Assembly: GCF_016461785.1 (NCBI RefSeq) | Contig: NZ_JAEMUH010000003.1 | Coordinates: forward strand, 1-64,000 | From: Marinomonas ostreistagni | Lineage (GTDB): Bacteria > Pseudomonadota > Gammaproteobacteria > Pseudomonadales > Marinomonadaceae | Direction: 5' to 3' | Length of the DNA stretch: 64,000 nucleotides | In this document: positions 55,157-63,974 of the stretch, one piece after another | Layout: each line of letters starts with the position of its first letter | How positions within the stretch are numbered: position 1 is the stretch's first letter | Notes under the pieces: model-generated | The model's input: only the letters and a program-made list of their open reading frames with translations | Database searches by the model: none | What the model was told of the DNA's origin: nothing | Position numbers and translations under genes: made by a program

Positions 55157-56515
55157 ATGTCAGAGTTAGATCGCGTGATTGTCATCGATGATGAGCAATC
55201 GGTTCGTATGGCGATTTCTCAAACGCTTGAGCTAGAAGATTTCGATGTGATGGCGTTTGCGAGTGCGCAAGGTGTTGCGGATAAAATAGCGATCGACTGG
55301 CCCGGTGTGATTGTGAGCGATATCAATTTGCCCGGCATAAGCGGCTTGGAGCTGTTTGAGCAAGTCAAAAAAATCGACTCTGAAATCCCCTTTATTCTCA
55401 TAACCGGTCATGGGGACATCAGCATGGCTGTGACCGCCATTCGCGATGGCGCTTATGACTTTATAGAGAAACCCTTCTCAAACGATGATTTCATTGAAGT
55501 AGTGCGACGTGCCAGTGAGAAACGTCGTCTGACCCTAGAAAACCGTAATTTACGTTTAGAGCTTGCTGCGCAAAATGCACCAGGACCACGAATTATTGGT
55601 AATACGCCAGGGATCCATCGATTGCGTCAAGCGCTTCTACATGTCGCGGATACGGGAGCGGATATCCTAGTTCAAGGGGAAACCGGTACTGGTAAAGAAA
55701 TGGTGGCGCGTTTTATTCATGAACACAGTTCGCGACGTGGCAAGCCATTTGTGGCCATCAACTGTGGTGCGGTGCCGGATTCTATTATGGAATCCGAGCT
55801 ATTTGGCCATGAAAAGGGCGCATTTACCGATGCGAAAACCCAACGTATCGGTAAGATTGAGCACTCGAATGGTGGCACATTATTTCTGGATGAAATCGAA
55901 AGCATGCCCATGTCGATGCAGATTCGATTGCTACGGGTATTAGAAGAACGCAAGGTTGAACGTTTGGGTTCAAATAAAGGTGTCGACCTTGATTTACGTA
56001 TCCTGGCAGCGACCAAAGTTGACTTAAAAGAGCTCAGTGAAACGGGCACTTTCCGTGAGGACTTATATTATCGCCTCAACGTCGTTCGCGTTGATATTCC
56101 CCCCTTACGTGAACGCAAAGACGATATTCCTTTGCTATGGCAGCACTTTTGTTTGGTGGCGACTGCCCAGTACAAGCGTGAGTCTGAGCAGCTTTCGGCG
56201 GAGCGAATGCACAGCTTAATGAGCTATGATTGGCCTGGAAATGTTCGAGAGCTACGAAACCTAGCCGAGCGCTATGTATTAATGGGTGAAGCCGGCTCGT
56301 TTGAATTCGATCAGATCATTACCAATGAAACCAACCCTGGTTTTATGACTTTGCCAGAACAAATGGAGCGCTTTGAGAAGACCTTACTAGAGCAAGAATT
56401 AAAACGTCAAAAGGGCTCTATTAAAGACACTATGGACGCGCTTGGACTGCCTCGAAAAACCCTGTACGACAAAATGCGTAAATACGATCTGGATAAAGAC
56501 CTTTATAAGTCGTAA
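55157..56515 (+). CDS. dctD: Sigma-54-dependent response regulator DctD
   Basis: A 452-residue NtrC-type activator. The receiver domain (1-120) has Asp55 in VIVSDINLPG as the phosphoacceptor and Lys in IEKPF. The AAA domain (about 145-380) has Walker A GETGTGKE, Walker B GGTLFLDEI and RLNVVRVDIPPLRER. Its sigma-54 contact loop reads GAFTDA, where most family members have GAFTGA. The C-terminal Fis-like helix-turn-helix is short (IKDTMDALGLPRKTLYDKMRK). Partner of dctB; the likely target is dctPQM. Confidence 0.92.
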   Translation: MSELDRVIVIDDEQSVRMAISQTLELEDFDVMAFASAQGVADKIAIDWPGVIVSDINLPGISGLELFEQVKKIDSEIPFILITGHGDISMAVTAIRDGAYDFIEKPFSNDDFIEVVRRASEKRRLTLENRNLRLELAAQNAPGPRIIGNTPGIHRLRQALLHVADTGADILVQGETGTGKEMVARFIHEHSSRRGKPFVAINCGAVPDSIMESELFGHEKGAFTDAKTQRIGKIEHSNGGTLFLDEIESMPMSMQIRLLRVLEERKVERLGSNKGVDLDLRILAATKVDLKELSETGTFREDLYYRLNVVRVDIPPLRERKDDIPLLWQHFCLVATAQYKRESEQLSAERMHSLMSYDWPGNVRELRNLAERYVLMGEAGSFEFDQIITNETNPGFMTLPEQMERFEKTLLEQELKRQKGSIKDTMDALGLPRKTLYDKMRKYDLDKDLYKS

Positions 56516-56612
56516 TTGATTTTTTGCGTAATACCATTCAAATCGCTTTATTAGCGCTCTGTTATTCTGTGGACGTGATAGCATCTCACGCTTCGTGATA
56601 GGAGATGTTTGA

Positions 56613-57365
56613 ATGACAGAGTTATTCCTAAATGGGCTATCGCCTTTTGTCTTTTGGTTGCTGGTACTGACGGCTGGTTTTACATCATTGTTTACCGCGA
56701 GCTTTGGTGCAGGCGGTGGCGTGATGTTGCTGGGAGTGATGGCGCAAGTGCTCCCGCCTCAACTAATTATCCCGCTTCATGGGGTAGCGCAACTCGGCTC
56801 TAATGCGGGTCGTGCCGCGATGAGTTGGCGACACATTGATTGGCGCTTGATCGGTTTATTTTTACCCGGTGCCATAGTGGGTGCTTTGCTTGGACAGTTA
56901 GTCCTTGAAGCATTAGACCCCTCTGTCATGTACTTATCCATTGCCTTGTTTATCCTGTTCTTATGCTGGGGGCCTAAGCTTCCCAAGCTAGTCCTAGGTA
57001 AGTTTGGAACACTAATGGCGGGGGCGATTACTACCTTTCTGACGCTGTTTGTGGGGGCAACAGGCCCCTTGGTGGCCGCGTTTATCAAACAAGTATTCGT
57101 CGACCGATTTCGTACCGTTGCTACCTTTGCGACGGCCATGTCGCTTCAGCATGTGCTAAAAATCGCTGTTTTTGAACAAGCGGGTTTTCCTATTGGTTCA
57201 TGGATGCCGTTGCTATTGTGCATGGTGGTCAGCGGTGCGATAGGTACATGGTTTGGCTTAAAAGTGCTTAAACGCGTCTCGGACAAACACTTCCATCGTA
57301 TTTTTAATATTATCCTCACATTGTTAGCCGTGCGCTTAATTTGGCAAGCTTGGTTGGCTTATTAA
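56613..57365 (+). CDS. TauE/SafE-family anion exporter (TSUP)
   Basis: A 250-residue membrane protein with about eight hydrophobic segments and the two repeats of the TauE/SafE family: FTASFGAGGGVMLLGVMAQVLPP in the first half and TTFLTLFVGATGPLVAAFI in the second. Some members export sulfite or sulfoacetate or move other organic anions, but nothing here fixes the substrate. A GGAG lies just before the ATG. It stands between dctD and a diguanylate cyclase. Confidence 0.8.
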   Translation: MTELFLNGLSPFVFWLLVLTAGFTSLFTASFGAGGGVMLLGVMAQVLPPQLIIPLHGVAQLGSNAGRAAMSWRHIDWRLIGLFLPGAIVGALLGQLVLEALDPSVMYLSIALFILFLCWGPKLPKLVLGKFGTLMAGAITTFLTLFVGATGPLVAAFIKQVFVDRFRTVATFATAMSLQHVLKIAVFEQAGFPIGSWMPLLLCMVVSGAIGTWFGLKVLKRVSDKHFHRIFNIILTLLAVRLIWQAWLAY

Positions 57366-57468
57366 TCGCTACAAAACGCTAATATTTTGCATATTGACCT
57401 ACCACAATAAAGTATAACTTTTACAGAGCATATAGGCCCCAAAAGGCGTCATATAGGGATAGGAGATG

Positions 57469-57497
57469 TTTAATTAGATTGTCATGATCTAATTAAA
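57469..57497. promoter_or_regulatory. Long palindrome before the diguanylate cyclase gene
   Basis: TTTAATTAGAT and ATCTAATTAAA are perfect 11-bp inverted arms around TGTCATG. It lies 47 bp before the cyclase start with no T tract, which suggests a repressor operator or other protein site rather than a terminator. The binding protein is unknown. Confidence 0.5.
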
Positions 57498-57544
57498 TAT
57501 GTTCTGATATAAGTGGAAGTTATTTTGGTCGGGTGGGGTTAGTT

Positions 57545-58276
57545 ATGCGTTCAATCATCCAGAAGCTAAGTCGGTGTAAATTAGTTTTTCTGATAACACT
57601 CACAGCACTGATTATGGCGATCTGCACCGATTATGGATTAGCGATATTTTTTGGACATGAATTTAATTTTGATGATTTAACCCGCGCAACGATTATTCCA
57701 TTAATCATTGCTCCTTTCGTTTCTTGGTATCTTGTGGGCTTAATTTACCGTCTCGATAAAACAGAACGTCGTATGACATCGCTTGCTAGGTTGGATAGTT
57801 TGACAGGGTTACTGAATCGCCGAGCTTTCTATGATGAATATGAGCTGCATTTGTCAGAAAAAAGCGATTCACGAGGCGCGTTTATCCTGTTAGATCTAGA
57901 CCACTTTAAACGTGTTAATGACGAATATGGGCATTTAGCTGGTGATGCAGTGCTGAGAGCGATTTCAGCCTTGTTGATTGAACAGCTTCCTGAGGAAGCG
58001 ACTATTGCTCGATTTGGGGGAGAAGAGTTCGCGTTATTGCTGCCAAGTGCAAATGCTTCGACCGTAAAACAACAGGTGGAAGAGTTATTATCTGCTGTTT
58101 GTGATTTGACGATAAGGTTTGAGGCGAGTGAAATTTCGGTCACAACATCTGCGGGTGGATATGTTTTTCCTAAAGGACAAGCTTCGAGTTTACATTCAGC
58201 CTATCAATTGGCTGACCGAGCTTTGTATATGGCCAAAGAAAGCGGACGCAATCGTTTTATTTTGAGTGATGTTTAA
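57545..58276 (+). CDS. Diguanylate cyclase
   Basis: Makes the second messenger cyclic di-GMP from two GTP. The 243-residue protein has two membrane helices (about 15-37 and 49-68) with a very short sensor part, then a GGDEF domain from about 82: SLTGLLNRRAFYDE, the metal-site LLDLDHFKRVNDEYGHLAGD, and the active-site loop ARFGGEEFALLLPSA. The RxxD inhibitory site before GGEEF is absent, so product feedback may be weak. GGGG lies before the chosen ATG. A palindrome upstream hints at control. Confidence 0.9.
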   Translation: MRSIIQKLSRCKLVFLITLTALIMAICTDYGLAIFFGHEFNFDDLTRATIIPLIIAPFVSWYLVGLIYRLDKTERRMTSLARLDSLTGLLNRRAFYDEYELHLSEKSDSRGAFILLDLDHFKRVNDEYGHLAGDAVLRAISALLIEQLPEEATIARFGGEEFALLLPSANASTVKQQVEELLSAVCDLTIRFEASEISVTTSAGGYVFPKGQASSLHSAYQLADRALYMAKESGRNRFILSDV

Positions 58277-58280
58277 TCAT

Positions 58281-58304
58281 AAAAAAAGCGCCCCTAAGGG
58301 CGCT
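58281..58304 (-). terminator. Terminator for the dct TRAP operon
   Basis: AAGCGCCC and GGGCGCTT pair around a 3-base loop, with six A residues on the plus strand giving the T tract on the minus strand. It ends dctPQM and separates it from the convergent cyclase. Confidence 0.8.
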
Positions 58305-58336
58305 TAAACATGACGTATAGCTGTCATAAAAGGGTA

Positions 58337-59950
58337 TTACTGTACGATTTCTGGTCCCATGATTGCGTATGGTAGCGCAGTGGATAGAGCTGGGATGTAA
58401 GTAACAAGGATCAAGAACACAAACAGTACCGCTACGAATGGCATGGCCGCTTTAACAACGCGTGCCAAACTCATGCCGGTGATCCCCGAGGTTACAAAGA
58501 GGTTCAAACCGATCGGCGGTGTGATCATACCAATCTCCATGTTTACCACCATGATGATACCTAGGTGGATAGGGTCAACACCTAGCTCCATCGCAATCGG
58601 GAAGACCACTGGTGCTACGATAACTAGAAGACCAGATGGCTCCATGAATTGACCACCGATCAACAGTAGAACGTTTACTGCGATTAGGAAGGTAAACCAG
58701 TTGAAACCAACGCCTAGCATCCATTCAGTGATCGCTTGAGGGATACGTTCTGCTGACAAGGTGTGAGCAAACAACAGCGCATTAGCGATGATAAACATCA
58801 GCATGATAGTGGTCTTAGTACCTTCAAGCATCGTCTTACGAGTTTCATCGCCGAACAATGCCGGGAAGAAGCCGCGCGCCATCAACGAGAAGTTACGACC
58901 CCAAATTGGCATACCCTGAGCGATACAGCTTACTAGACCATCTTCGAGTTTCGCACCACGTTTAGAAACGTAGAACAGAGCTAGAACAATCGATAGCACT
59001 AGACCAATTAGCGCTCGAGTACCTGCAGTCATTGTTTCGCTGTCAGACAATGCGAAGAATGACATGATTTCCCATACAAGGAAGAATGATACGCCGTACA
59101 CGGTACCGTTGAAGCCAACTCGTGCCGCTGCTGAATCGCTTTCGTTTGTCCAAGTTTGGCCTTTAAGTGGGCCCATATCACGGTAAACAAATAGTGCGAT
59201 AAAGATCGAATAAACTGCAGCAACTACCGCAGCTTCGGTCGGTGTAAACGCACCACCGTAAATACCACCCATGATGATTACGATTAGGAACAGACCCCAA
59301 CCAGCGTCCTTACCACCACGAACTAGGTTTCCAAAACCTTTCCATTCTTCCGCGGGTAGGTTTTTAATACGTGCTACGACGTAGATCGCTAGCATCAACA
59401 TACCACCCGCCATCAGGCCAGGGATAACACCCGCTAGGAACATACGACCAACAGATACGTCTGTTGCTGCCGCGTAAACAACCATTACGATGGATGGTGG
59501 GATCAAGATACCCAATGTACCTGCGTTAGCGATGATGCCTGATGCGAACTCTTTCGAGTAACCCACTTGGCGCATACCTGCGATGGCGATTGTACCTATC
59601 GCAACAACGGTTGCTGGAGATGAACCAGACAATGCCGCAAACATCATACATGCCAATACTGAGGCCATTGCCAGACCGCCACGGAAATGGCCCACTGACG
59701 CAATCGCGAAGTTGATCAAACGCTTCGCTACACCACCTGTAGACATGAATGACGATGCCAAGATAAAGAATGGGATCGCTAACAGTGTGTAATGCTGGCC
59801 TGCACCAAACAATGAAATCGCTACCGATGACAACGAGTCATGGGAGAAAAATGTAATAAATAAAATGGACGACAAGCCCAATGAAATACCAACTGGTAGC
59901 CCGATAAAGAGCAGAGTTAGTACCATTCCGAATAAGATTAAAGCTTCCAC
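58337..59950 (-). CDS. dctM: TRAP C4-dicarboxylate transporter large permease DctM, with insertion
   Basis: The large membrane subunit of a sodium-driven TRAP importer. The 537-residue protein shows typical blocks: FIGLPVGISLGLSS, FILASSFMSTGGVAKRLINF, SGSSPATVVAIGTIA and GILIPPSIVMVVYAAAT in the first half, and FMEPSGLLVIVAPVVFPIA and MITPPIGLNLFV in the second. Most DctM proteins have about 430 residues. The excess, about 110 residues (262-372), sits in the middle and holds one or two extra hydrophobic helices and a polar loop. GTG start with an AGGAG six bases before. Last gene of dctPQM. Confidence 0.88.
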   Translation of the reverse strand: MEALILFGMVLTLLFIGLPVGISLGLSSILFITFFSHDSLSSVAISLFGAGQHYTLLAIPFFILASSFMSTGGVAKRLINFAIASVGHFRGGLAMASVLACMMFAALSGSSPATVVAIGTIAIAGMRQVGYSKEFASGIIANAGTLGILIPPSIVMVVYAAATDVSVGRMFLAGVIPGLMAGGMLMLAIYVVARIKNLPAEEWKGFGNLVRGGKDAGWGLFLIVIIMGGIYGGAFTPTEAAVVAAVYSIFIALFVYRDMGPLKGQTWTNESDSAAARVGFNGTVYGVSFFLVWEIMSFFALSDSETMTAGTRALIGLVLSIVLALFYVSKRGAKLEDGLVSCIAQGMPIWGRNFSLMARGFFPALFGDETRKTMLEGTKTTIMLMFIIANALLFAHTLSAERIPQAITEWMLGVGFNWFTFLIAVNVLLLIGGQFMEPSGLLVIVAPVVFPIAMELGVDPIHLGIIMVVNMEIGMITPPIGLNLFVTSGITGMSLARVVKAAMPFVAVLFVFLILVTYIPALSTALPYAIMGPEIVQ

Positions 59951-59967
59951 GATACACTCCTAGCCAA

Positions 59968-60645
59968 TTAGTCTTTCAATGCGCCTTTGTTCTCTTCAAC
60001 AAGCTCTTGCGCTTCGTGACCACTGATCAACATATCACGCTTGTTTGTTGCGATAGCCCAGAAGGCTTGTAGAGAACGGTAAGACAATAACGCCAAACTG
60101 ATTGGCAGAATCACAAGTACTAACCAACGGTGTACACGAGGTTTCAGGTCGAACATTTCAACCATGAAAGTAGGGTAGCGCAGTTCTTCTTGACCTAGAC
60201 CAATACGCCACATTTTGTACCAGTACTCAATTGCACCACCACGAACGTCCACACCTAGCATTGCAACCCACGTAGAATCTAGCAAGATTAGACCGTATAG
60301 CAGAGCGCCCGCTGCACCGATCAAAGACAACACTTTACAGGTGCCTTTTGGTACTGCGTTGAGCAGAATGTCTACACCAAGGTGAGAGCCTGTTTTGATG
60401 CCGTAGCTCATGCCTAGGAGGATCAACCACGAGAACATGACAGTATTGAATTCGAGCGCCGCTACCCAGCCTGTATTGAAGGCGTAGCGAGCAATCACCT
60501 GGCCGAATGAAACAACCATGATTGAAGAAATCACTAGAACAAGTAAGTTTTCTTCAAATCGTTCCATGAATTTTGGAAAACGTTTTTCCAGCACCCAGAG
60601 CGCTAGAATAAATATTAATAAGTATAAATGAGGCCAGTATGCCAT
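59968..60645 (-). CDS. dctQ: TRAP transporter small permease DctQ
   Basis: The small membrane subunit of the TRAP importer, 225 residues with about four helices and an unusual-length loop near residues 135-175 (RGGAIEYWYKMWRIGLGQEEL). FEENLLVLVISSIMVVSFGQVIARYAF is the typical first part, and YGIKTGSHLGVDIL the conserved middle. It starts AGGAG-spaced at ATG 60645 and is followed 17 bp later by dctM. In this system it bridges DctP and DctM. Confidence 0.88.
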   Translation of the reverse strand: MAYWPHLYLLIFILALWVLEKRFPKFMERFEENLLVLVISSIMVVSFGQVIARYAFNTGWVAALEFNTVMFSWLILLGMSYGIKTGSHLGVDILLNAVPKGTCKVLSLIGAAGALLYGLILLDSTWVAMLGVDVRGGAIEYWYKMWRIGLGQEELRYPTFMVEMFDLKPRVHRWLVLVILPISLALLSYRSLQAFWAIATNKRDMLISGHEAQELVEENKGALKD

Positions 60646-60681
60646 GGGGTACTCCTAAACATCGAAATGCAGCGTAAAAAG

Positions 60682-60756
60682 GCCTTTCACACCAGTTCTC
60701 ACGGGTGCGTAATGCAAATGTGAAAGGCTCGAAAGACTAGCCCCGGGCGGGGCTAG
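60682..60756 (-). other. Two hairpins between dctP and dctQ
   Basis: GCCTTTCACA (60682-60691) pairs with TGTGAAAGGC (60719-60728), and CTAGCCCC (60737-60744) pairs with GGGGCTAG (60749-60756). No T tract follows either. They occupy the only long gap of the operon and probably favour the binding-protein mRNA, as between mtlE and mtlF. Confidence 0.6.
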
Positions 60757-60780
60757 CATTGCTGCTCAGGTGTGCTGTGC

Positions 60781-61773
60781 TTATGCGCCAGCTGCAGCGT
60801 CGATTAGATCTTTACCGATATCACTTTCGAACTGCTTCCAAACAGGCTTCATTGTTTCAACCCATTCAGTACGTTGTTCTGGTGTTAGAGTATTGATCTT
60901 ACCGCCTGCTTTAAGGATGTTTTCACGGTTAGCGGCTTCTTTTGCTTTAACCGATTGGTTAGCTTCTTGCGTTACTGCATCAGCAATAGCCATGAATTGT
61001 TCACGGTCTTCATCGCTTAGACTTGATAGGAACTCTGAAGATGTCATGAACAAGTAAGCAAGTAACTGGTGGTTAGTTTCTGTGATGCTGTCTTGTACTT
61101 CGTAGAATTTCTTAGTGTAAATGTTAGACCAAGTGTTCTCTTGGCCGTCTACAACGCCAGTTTGCAATGCGCCGTATACTTCAGAGAAAGCCATTGCTTG
61201 TGGTGATGCACCCATAGCCGCGATCATTTGTTTCGCAACGTCAGATGTTTGTACACGGAATTTAAGACCTTCTGCATCGCTAGGAACCATTAAAGGTTTG
61301 TTGGCAGAGAAGTACTTCATACCTGACATCCAGTAACCTAGACCAACGAAGCCTGCATAGTCATCCATTTCAGTTAGAAGTTCTTTACCTTCTGGTGTGT
61401 TGGTAAAGCGGATTGCATGGTCCATGTCTTTGAAGATAAATGGTAGGTCGAAGACACCGTATTTAGACGTGTAAGAGCCGAATTTAGAAAGTGAAGGTGC
61501 TAGAAGTTGCACATCACCTAGTAGAAGAGCTTCAAGCTCTTTGGAATCACCAAACAGTGTCGAGTTCGGGAAAACCTCAATACACAGTTTGCCATTCATT
61601 TCCTTGTTCACACGTTCAGCAAAGTTATTTGCTGCAACCACTTTAGGGTGAGTTGTACCACCAGTAACGTGACTGAATTTAACGACGCGCTCGCCTGAAT
61701 CACAATTCGCAGAAACAGCAGAAGCAGATAAAGCAAGGGCAGCAGTCGTTAGTGCAAGGCTGATTTTTTTCAT
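60781..61773 (-). CDS. dctP: TRAP C4-dicarboxylate-binding protein DctP
   Basis: The periplasmic binding protein for succinate, malate or fumarate, 330 residues. A signal peptide (KISLALTTAALALSASAVSA) is followed by RVVKFSHVTGGTTHPKVVAAN. The carboxylate-binding arginine is in GLKFRVQTSDVAKQM, with QTGVVDGQENTWSNIYTKKFYEVQ as the family signature. The ATG has GGAG nine bases upstream. It is the first gene of dctPQM; DctB/DctD about 6 kb away are the expected regulators. Confidence 0.93.
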   Translation of the reverse strand: MKKISLALTTAALALSASAVSANCDSGERVVKFSHVTGGTTHPKVVAANNFAERVNKEMNGKLCIEVFPNSTLFGDSKELEALLLGDVQLLAPSLSKFGSYTSKYGVFDLPFIFKDMDHAIRFTNTPEGKELLTEMDDYAGFVGLGYWMSGMKYFSANKPLMVPSDAEGLKFRVQTSDVAKQMIAAMGASPQAMAFSEVYGALQTGVVDGQENTWSNIYTKKFYEVQDSITETNHQLLAYLFMTSSEFLSSLSDEDREQFMAIADAVTQEANQSVKAKEAANRENILKAGGKINTLTPEQRTEWVETMKPVWKQFESDIGKDLIDAAAGA

Positions 61774-61807
61774 TTGTATGACTCCAAATTTGAGTATTTA
61801 TTATTGT

Positions 61808-61825
61808 TAGCTTGGGCATTGCCAA
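61808..61825 (-). promoter_or_regulatory. Candidate sigma-54 promoter of dctPQM
   Basis: On the minus strand TTGGCAATGCCCAAGCT has GG and GC ten bases apart, as needed for -24/-12 promoters; the -24 part is good and the -12 part is fair. It lies about 35-50 bp before the dctP start. An AGCAAC/GTTGCT inverted repeat follows closely upstream (61829-61851). DctD is a sigma-54 activator, which makes this plausible. Confidence 0.45.
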
Positions 61826-61851
61826 ACAAGCAACATAATTTGGTTGTTGCT

Positions 61852-62018
61852 ATTCGTAGTTATTACACAATCTGTGCCAATTTCTTGAAAAATATTTAAC
61901 CTTTTGAATTTTAAAGATTATTTTAGTTTTTGTGCGTTTTGGAAGTTAAGTTTTATTTGTAAATATAAGCGGGCATTCGCCAACTAAGCTTTTTTTATGG
62001 GTGGATAACCGCCTATTT
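61852..62018. other. Intergenic region between dctP and tmcA
   Basis: This AT-rich stretch carries another TTGGCAC on the minus strand (61880) without a matching -12 GC, and no clear terminator for tmcA. I see no gene here. Confidence 0.35.
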
Positions 62019-63974
62019 TTAAGGACTTAAGTGCGATGAAACTGCGACTTTAAGTTGTTGGTAGAATTCTTTTTTACCAGAGAATCCAAGCTTACTTGCG
62101 TCTTTATCGCTGTTCTGTCCAATAGCGCAGCCCAGCAATAGCCTATCATTGAGTTGTTCTGGCACTAAGTAATGCTGCGACATTAAAAACAAACAATAAC
62201 GAAGTAAAGCCGGTCGGATAGCATCAAATGGTCGATGGTGGTTGCAGAAATAGGCCAAATCCGACACATCTTTTGACGAAGGTTTAAGGATGTGTGGATT
62301 TTCCCCCATTGGGAAAGTGGCGTTGATAGACAAGATTAATTCAGGCGACAGCTCTCTTAGACTAAGAGTCAGGGTGTCGAGCCAATCCTTTTTAAAAAGG
62401 TTTGACCAATCTTGGCTGATGCTTTTCATAGCAGGCGTCAGTCCTTTAACCATCATTAAAGAATAAGCACCGCTGGCTTGATCTTTCCCTGTACCTAAGC
62501 GGACAGTGATTAGGCCATAATCACGCCAAAAATTAATCACATCAGCCGTTGCGGCAAAGCTTGTGGCAATAAAATGTGCTTTATTTTCTAGTGCATCTTG
62601 CTCAATGAGTTGCAGTAGTCGCCTACCAAAACCTTGGCGTTGATAGCCTGATGCAATAGCAATTCGGCTGATTCGCCAATAGGTGTATTGAGCAGCTTCT
62701 GAGATGCCTTCATGTGCGAGCAGAGACTGTGGTAATAAATGTCCTCTCGGTCGGCGTGTTCCCTCCATGACAGCTTGACTTAGTTCATTAGGAAGGTTGC
62801 CCTCTACTGAAACTAGTGCGACGCCAATGAGGCGTTTTTCATGGTATAGACAATAGGTTTTGACACTTGGATCATCCACCATCCATCTTTTATTTTCAGG
62901 AGATGTCTGATAGTGAGCATTTACCAACAAGGAGAAGGCCTGATCTAAAATAGTAGGATAACTTAACCAATCTTCTCGGCATAATTGAGAAGGCTGCGCC
63001 TGAGATAGCTCGTTGGTTTGATATTCTTTGAAAAGTAGTTGAGCGAGCCAGTTCTCTAATGGGTCATTTACCCCCCATCGAATGGGGTGAGTAAAGTGGT
63101 GTTTTAAGACAGATACCTTTCGGTTTTCCAGTAGACGCTGAAAGCGAATAGCAAATCCTTTTCCTGATCCTTCATAACCATAGTCTGTACTGCTGAAGAC
63201 TATGCTTTCTGCTTTTTCGATAAGCGATTCTAAAACAGGTAAAGGTAAACTTGCCGCTTCATCAATTACAAGTAAGTCGTATTTCTCTGAGTCGTTTAAC
63301 AATGCATCAGGTGCTTTGAAAGGTAAGGGGACCTCAGTTAAATCTTGGTAATGATCCAATAAAGACGTCATATTAAGTTTACTGGAAGCGGTACAAGCGC
63401 TCTTAATACCACGACTTTGAGCACGTGCTATTAATTCAGCTAAGGCAAATGACTTACCCCGTCCACGAGGTGCTAGAAGAAAATGGCAAGTTGTAGGGTG
63501 AAGAAAAACTGAGTCGACAAAATACTCTTGCTCAGGTGTTAAGCACTTCGTGTTGTAAGTTAAAGGTTGAATGGAGTCGGGCCACTCTATTTGAAAAGGT
63601 GAGCTGTCTTGATTCAGCGCTTGCCAGAAAATCGTTTTATAAACACTGGTAGTATCCTGGCTATTCAAAGGCCATGGTAAGTAGCGATCTAATTCTTGAT
63701 CGGCTTTTATCAACCAATCTTCTCCGAGATGAAGAGCTAACACACCTCCGCCACGAATAGTTCCTGCGACAATAGAGAGAGCTGTGATGTTGATGCCTTT
63801 AGAGAGGTCTAGTAAGACTGCGCTGTAACTGTTTCCTAGCTGGCGTTTCAATGTATTGAAATTAATCTGCGAAACGTGTGTCAGTGGAAGAGTGCTATGG
63901 CTAATGACGAGAGCATCCGAAAATGTTCCGTAGCGTTGTTCGAATTGTTGCAGCGTGCTGGACCAGTCAGACAA
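62019..63974 (-). CDS. tmcA: tRNA(Met) cytidine acetyltransferase TmcA
   Basis: TmcA acetylates the wobble cytidine (C34) of elongator tRNA-Met using ATP and acetyl-CoA. The 651-residue protein has an N-terminal domain, a helicase-like ATPase with Walker A LLAPRGRGKSFALAEL and Walker B LLVIDEAASLPLPVL, and a GNAT domain (YWRISRIAIASGYQRQGFGRRLLQLIEQ). The tail binds tRNA. The only start in the window is TTG at 63974; the frame stays open to the edge, so the true start may lie outside. The E. coli protein has 671 residues. Confidence 0.92.
   Translation of the reverse strand: MSDWSSTLQQFEQRYGTFSDALVISHSTLPLTHVSQINFNTLKRQLGNSYSAVLLDLSKGINITALSIVAGTIRGGGVLALHLGEDWLIKADQELDRYLPWPLNSQDTTSVYKTIFWQALNQDSSPFQIEWPDSIQPLTYNTKCLTPEQEYFVDSVFLHPTTCHFLLAPRGRGKSFALAELIARAQSRGIKSACTASSKLNMTSLLDHYQDLTEVPLPFKAPDALLNDSEKYDLLVIDEAASLPLPVLESLIEKAESIVFSSTDYGYEGSGKGFAIRFQRLLENRKVSVLKHHFTHPIRWGVNDPLENWLAQLLFKEYQTNELSQAQPSQLCREDWLSYPTILDQAFSLLVNAHYQTSPENKRWMVDDPSVKTYCLYHEKRLIGVALVSVEGNLPNELSQAVMEGTRRPRGHLLPQSLLAHEGISEAAQYTYWRISRIAIASGYQRQGFGRRLLQLIEQDALENKAHFIATSFAATADVINFWRDYGLITVRLGTGKDQASGAYSLMMVKGLTPAMKSISQDWSNLFKKDWLDTLTLSLRELSPELILSINATFPMGENPHILKPSSKDVSDLAYFCNHHRPFDAIRPALLRYCLFLMSQHYLVPEQLNDRLLLGCAIGQNSDKDASKLGFSGKKEFYQQLKVAVSSHLSP

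Noticed and set aside
61863-61880. TTGGCACAGATTGTGT as the dctP sigma-54 promoter
   Set aside because: The -24 part is perfect but the -12 position reads GT, not GC; the downstream element fits the spacing better.
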